A stretch of DNA of 64,000 nt from Cyanoderma ruficeps (lineage: Eukaryota; Chordata; Aves; Passeriformes; Timaliidae): positions 16,673,754 to 16,737,753 of the forward strand of contig VZDJ01000623.1 of NCBI GenBank assembly GCA_008694505.1, read 5' to 3'. Shown here piece after piece: positions 11,084-22,645 of the stretch. The notes beneath the pieces were generated by a model. It was not told the DNA's origin. It saw only the letters and a list, made by a program, of their open reading frames with translations, and did no database searches. Position numbers and translations under genes: made by a program. Within the stretch, counting starts at the first letter, position 1. The number at the start of each line of letters is the position of its first letter.

Positions 11084-14027
11084 TTAGTTATTTGCACATT
11101 TAAATAGTATTTTTCACGATCATGCGTATTCATATCTGAAACAGTTGGACTTACTACGTGTGTGAAAAATAGCATTACTTTTTATGATCCATAACTAATA
11201 ACAAAAAGTGTCACATATCTGTTAACTATAAAACTAAAGAACTAACTAAACCAGTTCAAAGGAACAGAGATAAATATTTCTGGCATCTTTAGTGTTAGAA
11301 GATTTAATCATTTTCACATGAGTAAGGACCTCTGGCTGTACTGTTCACATCTTCAATGTACTACTGAAAGCAACCATGCTCCAATATTTGGAGTTGGATA
11401 TAGAAATGAACAACACTGTCTCTCCCTGGGTAATGCAACTTTATTTATGATCAACAATTAAATATAGAGATAGGGATTTTACTTCAGAAACTCCTTGCTG
11501 TTTTCAGGATTAGGGTTTCAATGGGTGGTCTACCCATTTCAGAGGGAGAGAGTGAGGAGGGAGTGAGTTGCTTGTGCCTTGCTTAACTAGGTTAGAACAC
11601 TGAATTCCAATATCTTGTTTTACATATGAACAGGTTGCATTCAGCTAAAATGTCTCTATTATTCTTTGATCTTACTATTCAGGTTTTAAAATGTGTCACT
11701 GACTTGGATTAAAATATCCGGAGGGCTTTCAAAACTAGCCTAGGAGAGAGATGTCGAAATGAAAGTATCACCATCAGTTCTGCTACTGTCTTTTACACTG
11801 AATAAAAAGGATAAAATCACCTTAAACCTGTTTCCTTCCTTGCAAGCTTCTAATGACACTGCAGTGAAGCAATGGCCTTTTAAAGCCTTTTTGAAAAGTT
11901 CAGTCAGTCACTAACATAATAGAACCTGCCCCTCTATTTGCTAAAACAATACACATCATTCACAAGGGCTGCAGAGTAAAAAATCATATAATTGTTGACT
12001 AAATACAAAAACGCTTTCTAAATATTAACAGGTTTTATAATTTTTTTCTTTTGCTAAATTTCACTTTTTAAAATACTCTTGGGCATAATAAACTGAAAGT
12101 TGAAAAATATATGTGATAGATTAGAGAATGAATCAACCTCTGCTCATTCTTGGTGACTGAATTTCCTCATTCTGACAAATACACCTTTTTCCTTAGATGT
12201 TTGCTCTTTCCAAATATTAAAGATCCTTAAAAAGTTCTCATTTCTTCTGCATGAAGAAAGTGTCACCAACACCTGACACCTTGTCTCTTTAAAGCATTGC
12301 TCAAAATAACGGCAGTTTTAGGAGACAGGTCTGTGGGGATCCAATATCCCTGGTGAGTGGTGGAATGGTTATCTCAGAGAGTGGAATCACATTGATTTTT
12401 GAGATTAACTACCAAGAATACAGGGGATTCATAAGGAATTTTTTTTTCTAAAAAGTGGACAAAGTAGTCCTAACTTGTGCATAGAAAATTAATCTCCTAC
12501 AATTCTCATTTCTACATTTCAAGTGTCCTCTGTGTCCTAACCCAAATGGTCAGTCTGCGCTCCTTTGGATTTTCTGAAAGGAAAGCAGCGCAGCTAGTAT
12601 AAAAATTTGCTTGATTTATATTATGTGTCAAATGGAGATCCCTGGAAAGGAGACAGTGTCGCAACTCCAATTTTGCAGACATCACACTGGATTTACGGGA
12701 AAGGTGTGCTCATTCTGCAACTGCCATTTAAATTTGTGAGATCAGTGTAGCAAAATAACACACTTCTTCCTGTGATTTTTGGAGTTTCAAAAGATTATCT
12801 TTGACTCAGCTGCCTAAAGAAAACAAGATAGGTTGCTAAAAATATCTATTGTTTAAAAATTTTGCATCAGATTCTACAGTAATGTAGCATTTATCAATGT
12901 CTTTCTTGTTTTGAAATAGTATGATAAATTTTTAATGTCAGTTAAAAAGTCTATCTTATTAAAGATCATAAACACAATCGTTAAATAGTTGATACATAAC
13001 ATGGCAAATTTAATAATACTTACATCAGTGACTCATTTCTCTGTGTTTCTTAATGACATAATTTGATACCTGTAAACTGGGACTTCCTCTCTGCTTACTT
13101 GCGATTTCAATCTACAATTAAAAATTCCAATTAATTTAACACTTTATAAAAAATATGTCAATAAATATTTTATATTATCTTTGAGCCCTGAAATCTGTGG
13201 AAGATTACTCAGTTGACATTAGCCTGGAAGCAGAAATTGCCAGTGTCTTAATCCAGCTACTCCAAAAAAATATGAATAAGTCAAATGGTGTTATGAGATA
13301 GTTATAGCGGATCAAATTTTATTTACAAATGTTGTTCCAAAAGCAGTTTTGACAACAAAGATAAAAAAGCAAACTGAAAATCCCTCATAGATTTTAAAGA
13401 TTCAAAATAATTTAAACTGCATTTTTACAAGAACCTGATATTTTTAGCATAGCTGAGAAGCTGGAAATGGGTCTGGTCCTGTATTATATGGAAGGAACAG
13501 GGAAAGCAGGATTTAAGCACACTGACATAGGATCTTTTTTAAGGATAAAAATTTGGAATGTGCTGCAGGGTTTCTGAATGAAGAGACAGAAAATAGGAGA
13601 CAAAAAGAAGCAAAGGATTTCTCTACCAGAAAAGCACATTTAGTTTATGGGAAATAACCAGGTTACTGAAATTTGTTTCACTAGCACCAGTACGTCTCTG
13701 GAAACTGGTGAGTATATATGAACTTCTGGATGTCTCTTGGGGAGAGTAGATGAAAAGGGTGTAGGCAAACAGCAATATGGTCTTCTCTAACAGGCTAGGA
13801 CAGGAAAAAGATGTTGGAAATTTTCAGAATTCTGGAAATTAATAATGCATTTAATAATAACCCTGATAGTTGCAGAATAGAATAGAATAGAATAGAATCC
13901 CTAATAAGCTTTATTATTTTAGCTATCAGTAAAGAAAATGATTGACAACATTATAATCACAACATCACAGTGTTCCACTGTGGTATATTTTCCAGAAGAA
14001 ATGTAATCATGAAAATCACAGCNACAT
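11084..14027. other. 2.9 kb without recognisable gene or repeat
   Basis: AT-rich sequence with no coding signal. A pentanucleotide run (AGAAT)5 lies at 13874-13898 and an ambiguous base at 14023. No transposon family is recognised. Confidence 0.5.
13874..13898. repeat. (AGAAT)5 microsatellite
   Basis: Five uninterrupted copies of AGAAT. It resembles the antisense CR1 tail repeat, but no CR1 body follows directly; the nearest CR1 starts about 130 bases downstream. I therefore call it an independent microsatellite. Confidence 0.8.
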
Positions 14028-14360
14028 TGTCAGGGCTGGGACACTGAGCATTTCTCTAGAAAGCCTGTTGGAGTGCTTGAGCATCTCTTCAGTAAAGAGA
14101 CGTTTTGTAATATCCATACTAAACCTCCCTTCCTGTGGCTTTGAATTTTTCCCGTTTGCTGTAACTGGATAGCAGGGAAATCAACTCCTCCCTCTTCACT
14201 TGCCCTCCTCAGGGAGGAGCCATAAGGTCACCCTTCACCCATCTTTTTTCCAAATCAGACAAAACCTCGACTAGTCCTCACAGGACGTTCCTTGCAGCCA
14301 TTTCATTACCATTATTGCCCTCTTCTGAATGCAAATTCAAGGATACTTTTGACAGAGGCT
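14028..14360 (-). mobile_element. Older CR1 LINE fragment, antisense
   Basis: The + strand carries antisense CR1 blocks in order: 'gtaatatccatactaaacct' with 'cccttcctgtggctttgaat', a decayed 'tcctgtcgctggtcacc' region, 'ccctcctcagggaggagcc', 'ataaggtcaccc', 'agtcctcacaggacgttcc' and 'cattattgccctcttctgaa'. It corresponds to the region upstream of the CR1 3' terminus, so the tail itself is missing or too decayed to see. Divergence is high and the ends are approximate. A single N sits at 14023 just outside. Confidence 0.75.
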
Positions 14361-17300
14361 TATAAGCAAGGCAAATAGACGCCTCACCTTTTACTAGAAC
14401 ACTTGCTAGAAGTAAAACATTGACTCAGTTGTCAGGCACATGAACATTTCCATGTATCTGAAATACAAAAAGAAACTTCAAATTTAAAGTCAAGAGAGGA
14501 ACAAATGTGCGTGTTTGTCTACCTTGAAGGAAAACAGTCTAGAAAAGTTTGGATGTTACTAGGGAAAGATGATAATTATTTTCTAAGCAAAATGAGGAGA
14601 CAAGTTGTTTATAACTTGTGTGACATAGAGCTTAACAACAAGAGATCCCCACCACTGTCACAGTAGATAACCCCACAACAGAAATGTCAGCACTTATGGA
14701 TCTCTCATCTGCATGATGCAGGATGTAGCACATTTCATCCTGGGTAGCAGTGGCCTCTTGATGTCAACACAGGATAAGCCAAGCAACAACTGCACAGCAG
14801 GACAAACTCATGAAATCAATCAAGAGTGGAAACACCCCAGCGAAAATAAGGCAACACTTCTTACAGAACAGTCACTCCCTCTCTCTTGGTTCTCAGTGAA
14901 GACTTAAAAATCACTCTGAAATGAATAGTCTGGAATATTCATAATTCTGTTCAGGACCAGAAACAATGAGCTAAACAAAGTGCTCTTTCCATATATCATA
15001 TTCTACTTCCCCTGCAGTGACAACAGACAATGACTATCTTTCTGTTTCTCATGAGAGAGAATTGTCCTATGCCCCTATTTACACACTCTCAGAGCTATGT
15101 TGATTTCAAGGATGGCCTAACATAAGTACATTGAGCATTTTTTTCTTAACCTAAACTTTGAGGTTTGATGTTTGGAAGAGGGAAATGGATGCCCAATAGC
15201 TTGTCTAATTTTTTAATAGATATGATTAGTATGATGACAGGTTCTATCTCCATTTAAATTGTTCATCTTCCTTACTACTGTAAGTGAATACAGAGGGGAG
15301 AAAACTCAAAATCAAATCATTAAAATTCATGTCTTCAGCAAATCGTAACTTTTAAGCTCCACCATGCAGCAAAATACGTAGTCTATGATGATGTCTAATC
15401 AACAGATAGACACCTCTCTGAGACATTTTATCCAGAAAGCCTGTATTCCAATAAATATGTGAGGAATGTGGCCAGTTTTGGAGATTGAAACCTATCTTTC
15501 AAAATGTGATGCTTCATGAATCTTCATGCTCTCCGTGGCCTTTCTATGTTCTGATTCCTCTTAGTTCCTGGTCTCTAAATGGGGAGGGATGGAAAGAGTT
15601 TGAATAGGGCTCAGGAACTTCATTCCAATGCTTAACAAGCACAGTTACATCTGTTTAATAATATATTTTAGAAGGATTCGGCAGTTTAAATGGGTGTATC
15701 TCTTCCAGAACTGTATCACCATGGAAACAGGAAAAGATCATGGTCTTTGCACAGTCCTTGTTTCTTTGTCTTCTTGTATTGAACTCCACAGGGGAAACTT
15801 TCAGTTATCTTTATTTTACAACATTTTACAGTCATTCTACAAAAAAGGAGCAATTAACTCACCAGAAATACCTCTAAGACTTTCAACAAAGCAAGTCTTA
15901 GAATTTGGCATCCATGGCTGGTTTTATCATATCATATAGATATGATATTTGACTCTTTTGGAGGATAATAACAGAACTTAAGTGTTTCTATTTCTCAGAT
16001 GTTAAAAACCCCCGACTGTTTCAATTTCACAATGTACAGAACTTTTTCATGGAAACTTCTGTGTCTTGATTACATGTGTGAGTTGATCATCAGTGTGTGA
16101 AATTTGGAGCAGCTCTTTCTGGGGAGTGCTCTTTCAACATTTTTATTTGCATTTCATGTATCTTTCTCTGAAAAGATTCCTCACGGGGGTAGAACTTTTT
16201 TGACAAAGTTAAAACAAAATAATAGAAACCACCTTTCTCATCTGTGTTAGGAAAAATCTATATATAAGTAGGCAAGTTGTTTCTTCAATATCTTCTAAGT
16301 TTTCTGATATTTCTTATCCCTTATGTCTTTATTTCCACCTTCAAAATTTTTCTCCACTTGGTTTAAAAACTCTTAAATTCTCCATCTTCCCAATTAATTT
16401 TTTTTAATGCCACATACTCTCTCTAAAGTTCTTAATGTGTAAGAGCTGTTAAAACCAAAGTTACTTGACTGAGCTAAGAAAACACTTTTTGCGTGAATAT
16501 TTTTGTTTTATTTTTAACCAAGATTGGTTTATACTACAGCATCTACTAAAATTCAAGGAGAATACCAAACCTAAATTGATAGAAAATAACATTGATCCCA
16601 GCAGGACAATGGAATTGTCTCCCTGGTTTTTAAGAAACCATAAATGACCCTAGCTAGAAAAATTAAACAGCATGTTGATTAAGGCAGAATGCAGTTATCT
16701 TGGGCTTTTCTGTATTGCTGCCTTAATTTCCCTTGCCTCATCAACATTGAAATTTATTTCCACTATGTAGTGACTTTTTTTCCTCCACTGCCAGTCTCGT
16801 AGCCTTGAAGACAGCATTGTTAGCTGTGACTCAGTAGATGTTTCTTGCTGCTGATTTGGATCATTTCAGCTTGTACATGTCCAGTTCTGTATTACAATGA
16901 TCATATTTTCCCTGATACGTTGTAAAAGGAAAATGAAGATCAGTCAGACCACAGGGTACAGTAAGCTCTAAAGAGTAATGGATTCAATATCATTGCTCTT
17001 GTGTATTTAATATCAAGAGAAATTCACTGTGAATAATATGAAAATAAATTTCTCCTCCAAGTTCTGGCTTGGAGGTTGTTTTATTAGATGTTACACTAAT
17101 ATAAATGAGCAGGACATATTTTTTTATTGTCTAATCATTAAATTAACAAGGCTGTGTGGTTTTAGAAGTCAACGCGATCCACAAATGGACTTAATAAACA
17201 GGTGTATATGTTTTGTTTCAAATGGTGTTTTGATGGCTGTTCAGGTTGTTAAATCATAAGTAATATTTTATGCCAGGGAAGATAGTGCAGGAAAATAAAC

Positions 17301-18707
17301 AGACAAATAAACAAATAAACACAAGACCCTAAAGATGGGTATTTTAACTGGCAGTCCTTTGTTGAAAGAGTCATTAAGGGCTGAGCTGTATTTAATAGAA
17401 ATACGTCAAAGTTGCGATAATACTAGCATTTGTGAATAGGATTTTGCTCTTTCTTGTCTCTTCCAAGGATCCATCCAGAGAAAGAGAATGTTCTCAGCAA
17501 ATAGAAGCTAAGCCATTGGTTTCTTAAGGATGCTGTTGATGGCAATTAAACTGGGCCTTGTTTTGTCCACTGAAGACTTCCCTATCCATACCCCTGGAAA
17601 CAAACCTCAGATTCATTGTCTAACATATTACTGAGATAAATCGAGCAACTTCAATGATCTCCAAGCATCAAGCCTCTTCTCAGTGAAAGTTCAGGGTAAA
17701 TTCACTGTATTGTTTTGAGTTCCTACTTCTATAAATTAAAAGAAATTTGATATTAAAAATTACATTGTTAGTAGAAATAATATGAAAGTATTGCCTTCAG
17801 CCATGATCATAATAATCCAAATGTATAGATCTTTTTTTCACTACTTCATTCACTTTAAACATCCTAAAGATGTCAAAGCAAAGCTATATACGGTTTAAGA
17901 ACAGAAGAGAGGGAAAAACACCCTGCATATTTCATTTTTACTAAAAGAATGAAAATCTCTAAAAGGAAATATGAGAAGGATACTGAAGCTAGAACATCAG
18001 TGCTGATAAAAGAAGAAAAGGATCTGACCATTGGTGGTGAGGTTTACACATTTACTTCCACCATATTCTAGTAGAAAAGTAAATGAACACAATGAATTGT
18101 ACAATGTACATTCAATGGAATAGTATTTAAAATATAATAGGTCTCAAGAAATTAAAAAAAAAAAAGAAGAAATTTAACCAGGAAATGTCCCATAGTGACG
18201 AAAAATATCTTCTTTATTCTATTTTTAGCTTTTCTGATCTTTCAGTTACAATTCTATACAATTAACGTGAAGATACTATAAAAAAGATGTGTCCTCCTGT
18301 TTAAATTTTGCTGGGGTAAAAACATTCATGATGTTATGGAGTCTACTGAAAAGCAAAGCTGAAGGGTGAGAGAGTGGTATAAAAGTAATACTCTTTGAGG
18401 GGAATAATGTGAACCATATTGTACACACTTTAGAGTGAATCAGTTCAGTGAGATTTGTGTCAATTTGATAACACAGCAAACATTGGTTAACGAAAACTAA
18501 ACTGAATAGAGTTCTTCTACTTTGTTTCTTTAATAATGTCCTTTAAATTATCACTGCCACTATTTTCTTTCTTGAGGGAAAATTTTGAGGCTTTGTGACA
18601 AAAGACAAAACCTTTATTGTGACAAGACAAAAATCAAGTTTATCTCTGGCACAATTCTCCACTTCCAGCAGATAAATTGTAAGCCTGGTCAATCATGCCA
18701 CCCCACA
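14361..18707. other. 4.3 kb without recognisable gene or repeat
   Basis: No gene supported. It contains a 9-base perfect stem at 15929-15948 and an (AAATAAAC)-like run at 17292-17323. The open frame at 15628-15939 (103 codons) has no recognisable domain or splice context. The rest is unique-looking AT-rich sequence. Confidence 0.5.
17292..17323. repeat. A-rich AAATAAAC-type simple repeat
   Basis: Imperfect tandem units of AAAC and AAATAAAC over about 32 bases. Low complexity only. Confidence 0.75.
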
Positions 18708-19140
18708 TGTACTGGGTTTGTGTGGCAAAGTTTTGGTAGTGGGAACAATGCAGAGATGGCATCCATGACATGCTTCCAGAAGCTTCCCCCATATCCAAGG
18801 GAATCATTGCCAGCCAGCCCCAAGATGATCCCCCCCTGAAATACTGCACCCCATGGATGGGATTCATGCTGGAGCCATGTGTGAAGTGCAGCCTCTGGGA
18901 AGGATTCCCATTGGAGAAGTCCATGGAGGACTGCCTTGTGTGGGTGGGACCCCATGCTGAAGCAAGGAAAGAGTGTGAGGAATCCTCCCTAAAGGAGGAA
19001 GAAGTGGCAGAGGCAGCATGTGATGAAATGACCACAGGCCCCATTCTCCTTTCCACTATGCAGCTGGTGTTGGAAGAAGCCAGAGAAAGTGGGGAATGAA
19101 GCTGAGTCTGGGAAAAATATCTGAGAGATTTTTTTCAGTT
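18708..19140 (+). mobile_element. Endogenous retrovirus LTR, internally deleted, sense
   Basis: Begins TGTACTGGGTTTGTGTGGCA, the 5' end of an LTR family common in songbird genomes, and continues with 'ttttggtagtggg', 'ttccagaagcttcccccat', 'ttgccagccagccccaagat'. It then jumps to the inner tandem region 'tgcaccccatgg ... cattggagaagtccatgg', and on to 'gagtgtgaggaatcctccct', 'gtgatgaaatgaccacaggc' and 'ggaatgaagctgagtctggg'. A piece of several hundred bases after about 18838 appears deleted and the normal 3' end (polyadenylation signal and terminal CA) is missing. No retroviral genes adjoin it, so it is a solo, broken LTR. The 109-codon frame at 18770-19099 is LTR sequence, not a gene. Confidence 0.8.
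18844..18975 (+). repeat. About 43-base tandem repeat inside LTR
   Basis: Three diverged units, each containing a CCCATG- or CCCATT-like block followed by 'ctggag' or 'ttggag' and an AAG-rich stretch. They are the remains of a minisatellite-like array that is a normal part of this LTR family; the array looks shortened here. Confidence 0.55.
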
Positions 19141-19639
19141 AATATGTCATAAGCATCTCTTATGACAATCTACGATAATCTAAAACAAAACAAAAACTAC
19201 ATTAGGTCATATAATCATTGATTATTTCCAGCTCTACAAATTCTGGCTCATTTAAAAGTGCAGCAGAAATCTGTGGTAAATTACAGCCTATGCATTTTGT
19301 GGGATTGATCATACACAAATATAGCCACACTTGCAGAAGGGCTTATAGCTTTGCAGATGCAAACTTGAGCCAGAAATTTCTGTAAAATAATTCACTGAAT
19401 ATGTGTGGGAATATATGTGGAAAAGAGAAATGTTACTCTGGAGTGTTTTTGCAACCAGATGTTGATATTTCTATTAAAAAAAAAAAAAAGCATATTTCCT
19501 GGAAGGGGCTTTTCATGCAAGACTTTAAAATTGAGAGAAAATTTATGGTAATTCCATATGTTTTGAATCATTTAATTATTTCAGTGGCAAATGAACTTAC
19601 AGTTGGTGAAGTCCACGAACAGCAAGACTAACCTCAAAA
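19141..19639. other. 500 bases without recognisable gene or repeat
   Basis: AT-rich spacer between the LTR and the CR1 pieces. A 13-base A run lies near 19477. I see nothing else. Confidence 0.5.
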
Positions 19640-19815
19640 TTATATGAGAATGCTGAGATGTTTTTCAGCCAAGTCCTGAATATCTCTAAGTCTGGAAATA
19701 TCATAATTTCTCCTATCCCCCTTTCCAAGTGCTTGCCTGCTGTCGTGATGAAGAGGTTTTTCTGTATATTTATCTGGAATTTCCTGTGTTCCAGCTTGTG
19801 TGTTATCCTATACAC
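19640..19815 (-). mobile_element. CR1 LINE fragment, antisense
   Basis: Antisense CR1 blocks: 'gatgtttttcagccaagtcc', 'tccaagtgcttgcctgctgt', 'gtgatgaagaggtttttctg', and 'ctggaatttcctgtgttcca' with 'gcttgtgtg'. It lacks the terminal tail and lies only about 45 bases from another CR1 piece that does have it. Confidence 0.7.
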
Positions 19816-19859
19816 ATCCTTTGGCTAGCTGAGGATGGCAATAAACTGTCTTTTTAAAT

Positions 19860-19985
19860 TCAGAGAACGATTTAGTTTGGAAGGGCTTTCAGAAGCCCTC
19901 TAGTCTAACCACCTGCTGAAAGCAGGTCAGATTAGAAAAAACATCCCTGTATTTATTGGAACAGTATTTTCTGCTGTTGAACTTC
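19860..19985 (-). mobile_element. CR1 LINE 3' end, antisense
   Basis: Starts 'tcagagaacgatttagtttg' and continues 'gaagggctttcagaagccct', 'ctagtctaaccacctgctga' and 'aagcaggtcagattagaa', the standard antisense CR1 3' end, then decays. It lies downstream of the preceding piece on the + strand, which is the wrong order for one continuous antisense element, so the two are separate insertions. Confidence 0.75.
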
Positions 19986-21995
19986 TTGGGGCTTCTGCCA
20001 GTCCACCTCACCAACCTGTTGAGTTTAGTTTGAGAGAATTCATTTGATGGATTTACATGCTAACATGCCTCCACTTTATTAAGAAGTATCTCGTCATTGA
20101 AGGTAAATGTTATAAGTATCTGAATCCAGACAATGTGAGTCTCTTCTAAAACAGAAAAGATGATCTTGATTCTGTAAAACTGAATGTTTTTCCCAATCCA
20201 AAATTTCCCCTTAAATCCTTAGCTTGATTGGTTTAAATCTACAAAAATAATGAGAAGGAATCATTGGGTTTACCTTCTTCTACTGTTAGCATTTCATTTC
20301 ATTATCTTCCATTTATGGCCAAAGTAATTTGCAAAGATTAACAATGAAAATAAAAAAGTAAAATTAATTAATTAATTGATCATCCTGATATTATGACACT
20401 AAAATGTAAGAAATATAAATGCAAATATTTAACTAATATGCATATGTTTTGAAATTTTTGCCTATTCATTTGCATATACAAAACTGCATAAAGTATCCAG
20501 AAAGTGAAAACAAGGCCCTGCATCAGTTACAGGCATTTTTATAAAGGTAATAATGTAGTTATCACCATGCCATGTAACCTAATTGATAGCAGAATTTAAA
20601 ATTAATGGACTTTGTAGTGCAGTGGATTAATGCACTCTGTGCATATAACATAAATCTTCCTGTCTGAAATTTCATATGGAATCCAGAATTAGACCAAATG
20701 TGAATGGCAGAGGAAGACTTTTCAGTCTCTGGGCTGTACTGAAAATTATACTTTGACATTATTCATAAATAAAATTTATAAGCAGGACAGGTTTGTCTAG
20801 AATTCAGCAGTTTATCCTAAGAAAATACAAATATATGGCTAATAGATTTTTAACATTTTTCTCATTAGTCTCAGTAAATAACTTCTTTTATGTGTTTTAT
20901 GAAATGTGATTCTAAATGGTTGGAAGGCTTTAGTTTTGAAAGGAATGTGCTTTAAAATGTTGATTATGTTATTATTTTCTGTGCTAGAGTCAGTTATACC
21001 TTGACCTTCAAAAAATGCTTGAAGGCTGAAAATGTATGTAAATTCTGTTCTCAGAAAACCATGTAAATGCTCAAAACAAATACTAAAATAATTATGCCTC
21101 TTTGGATTGATATATGAGAAAAGCCAGAATTCAGCATCATATTTCACTTACTGCAATGGAAAACAATCTAAATCTGACAGAAGAAATAATTCCTATAAGA
21201 AATACAGATTTTTTTTCTCTAGCATTATTTTATAGTATTAATTTTTTTTGATGAAATTTAAATACGTCCAAAACTCAGTGTTTATTATGACCTTTTTTGT
21301 TGTTACAGGGATTCTTTAAAAAGTGAAACTTTTGCATCAAAACCCTATGAAATGCACATCTGTTTTCAATAGTCTCATTGCACAGCATACTTAGGTACTT
21401 ATAAGGAGAGAGGATAGTCCTCTTCATTACTGTCAAAACGAGTGTCCATTACACGGAGCTATTTTAGCTTCCCACCCCTGCCCTGGAAATGATCTTCTCT
21501 TCAGCACCCTGGACCAAAGCCATCCATGCTTGCTTTCTCTGCCAGCTAGGATTTTCCTTACACAAGGAAAACTCCCAGGAGTATTACTAGCTCAGCATTA
21601 AGATAACAGATCAGTGCAAAGGAGCTGTATCAGGAGCCAAAGGTTTAGATCAATAGAGTTTGTATCCCATCACGCTACTTGTGACCTTTCTGGAAAATTG
21701 TCTTCTCTACAATTTTTTTTTCTTTTTTTCTTTTTAATTGAATAAGCATTAATATTTTTTTCATTTTAATAGTGGCTGAGGTTTTCAGAATGTTGTTTCA
21801 GATTGAGGTTCCACTTAAAGAATCCTTTTCTACATGTTGGAAAAAATTAAATCACTGTATTCAGCTTCCAAATACTCTTCTACCAACATTTTCATAGAAA
21901 ACTTTAAAGAAAATTGTGCTCACTGCTGCCTCCTACAACCAGGATTCTATGCCTCACTCTCTACTGTTCTGTTCTTTGCTCTACAATTAAAGCCA
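19986..21995. other. 2.0 kb without recognisable gene or repeat
   Basis: Very AT-rich. A run of ATTAATTAATTAATT lies at about 20362-20378. The minus-strand open frame at 20839-21147 (102 codons) has no recognisable domain. No gene supported. Confidence 0.5.
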
Positions 21996-22645
21996 AAGAA
22001 TCACAGAGTTATTAAGGATGGAAAGACTCTCTGAGATTACCTAGTCCAACTTTCTGCAGGACCAGCTTCACATTCAGACCAGGTTTCTCAGGGATGCACT
22101 GAGACTCTCAACAATGATCAACACTCCATAGCCTCACTGAGAAATCGGCTCCAGTGTCAGATTACTGTCATCACAAGAGCTATTATACTAATATAAAAAC
22201 TGAATTTTCCTTTTTGTCACTTGTATTTTTACTGTGGACCTGTGAGCCTGTCTATCCACTCTATCATTATTTCCTTTGTCATCGAAGAGAGCTTTTTTTA
22301 ATCCAACTAAACACTTTCAGCTCTCTCAATGCCTCCTTGCAGGTCATGTGTTCCAATCACTGATTTTCTTGGTGGCTGCTGCTGGACTTTCCTCAGTATG
22401 TCACTCTCATACGGGGGGACCTTAAACCAGACATTGTACCCTGGATACATTCTTTTGGTAGCTGAGCTAGGGCAAATCACCCACCACTTTCCTCACCTGA
22501 AGGAAGTTTTTATTGTGCAGTGTCCTCAAGTCTTGGCAGGGCTCTTCTCAATTCATTCAAGCAGCTGGATTAAAACAAACTGGACATTCCTGGGATTGTT
22601 GTGTGACCCTTGTATGGCTAATGTCGTCCACGAAAAACAAGACAA
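21996..22645 (-). mobile_element. Longest CR1 LINE copy in the window, antisense
   Basis: Starts 'agaatcacagagttattaag' and 'gatggaaagactctctgaga' (antisense CR1 terminus). After a poorly conserved middle (about 22190-22310) it continues with 'ctccttgcaggtcatgtgtt', 'tgctgctggactttcctcag', 'ccttaaaccagacattgtac' and 'gcagtgtcctcaagtcttgg' with 'cagggctcttctcaattcat'. The inner part corresponds to the antisense of the end of the CR1 reverse-transcriptase frame, so about 650 bases of the LINE remain. Many stops and indels are visible and nothing is translatable. The + strand frames at 22329-22649 and 22513-22914 read this element backwards and are not genes. Confidence 0.75.

Noticed and set aside
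13874..13898. (AGAAT)5 as the tail of the CR1 at 14028
   Set aside because: The unit length is five rather than eight and about 130 bases of non-CR1 DNA separate them.
18770..19099. 109- and 138-codon frames on opposite strands
   Set aside because: Both lie within the LTR at 18708-19140 and are non-coding LTR sequence.
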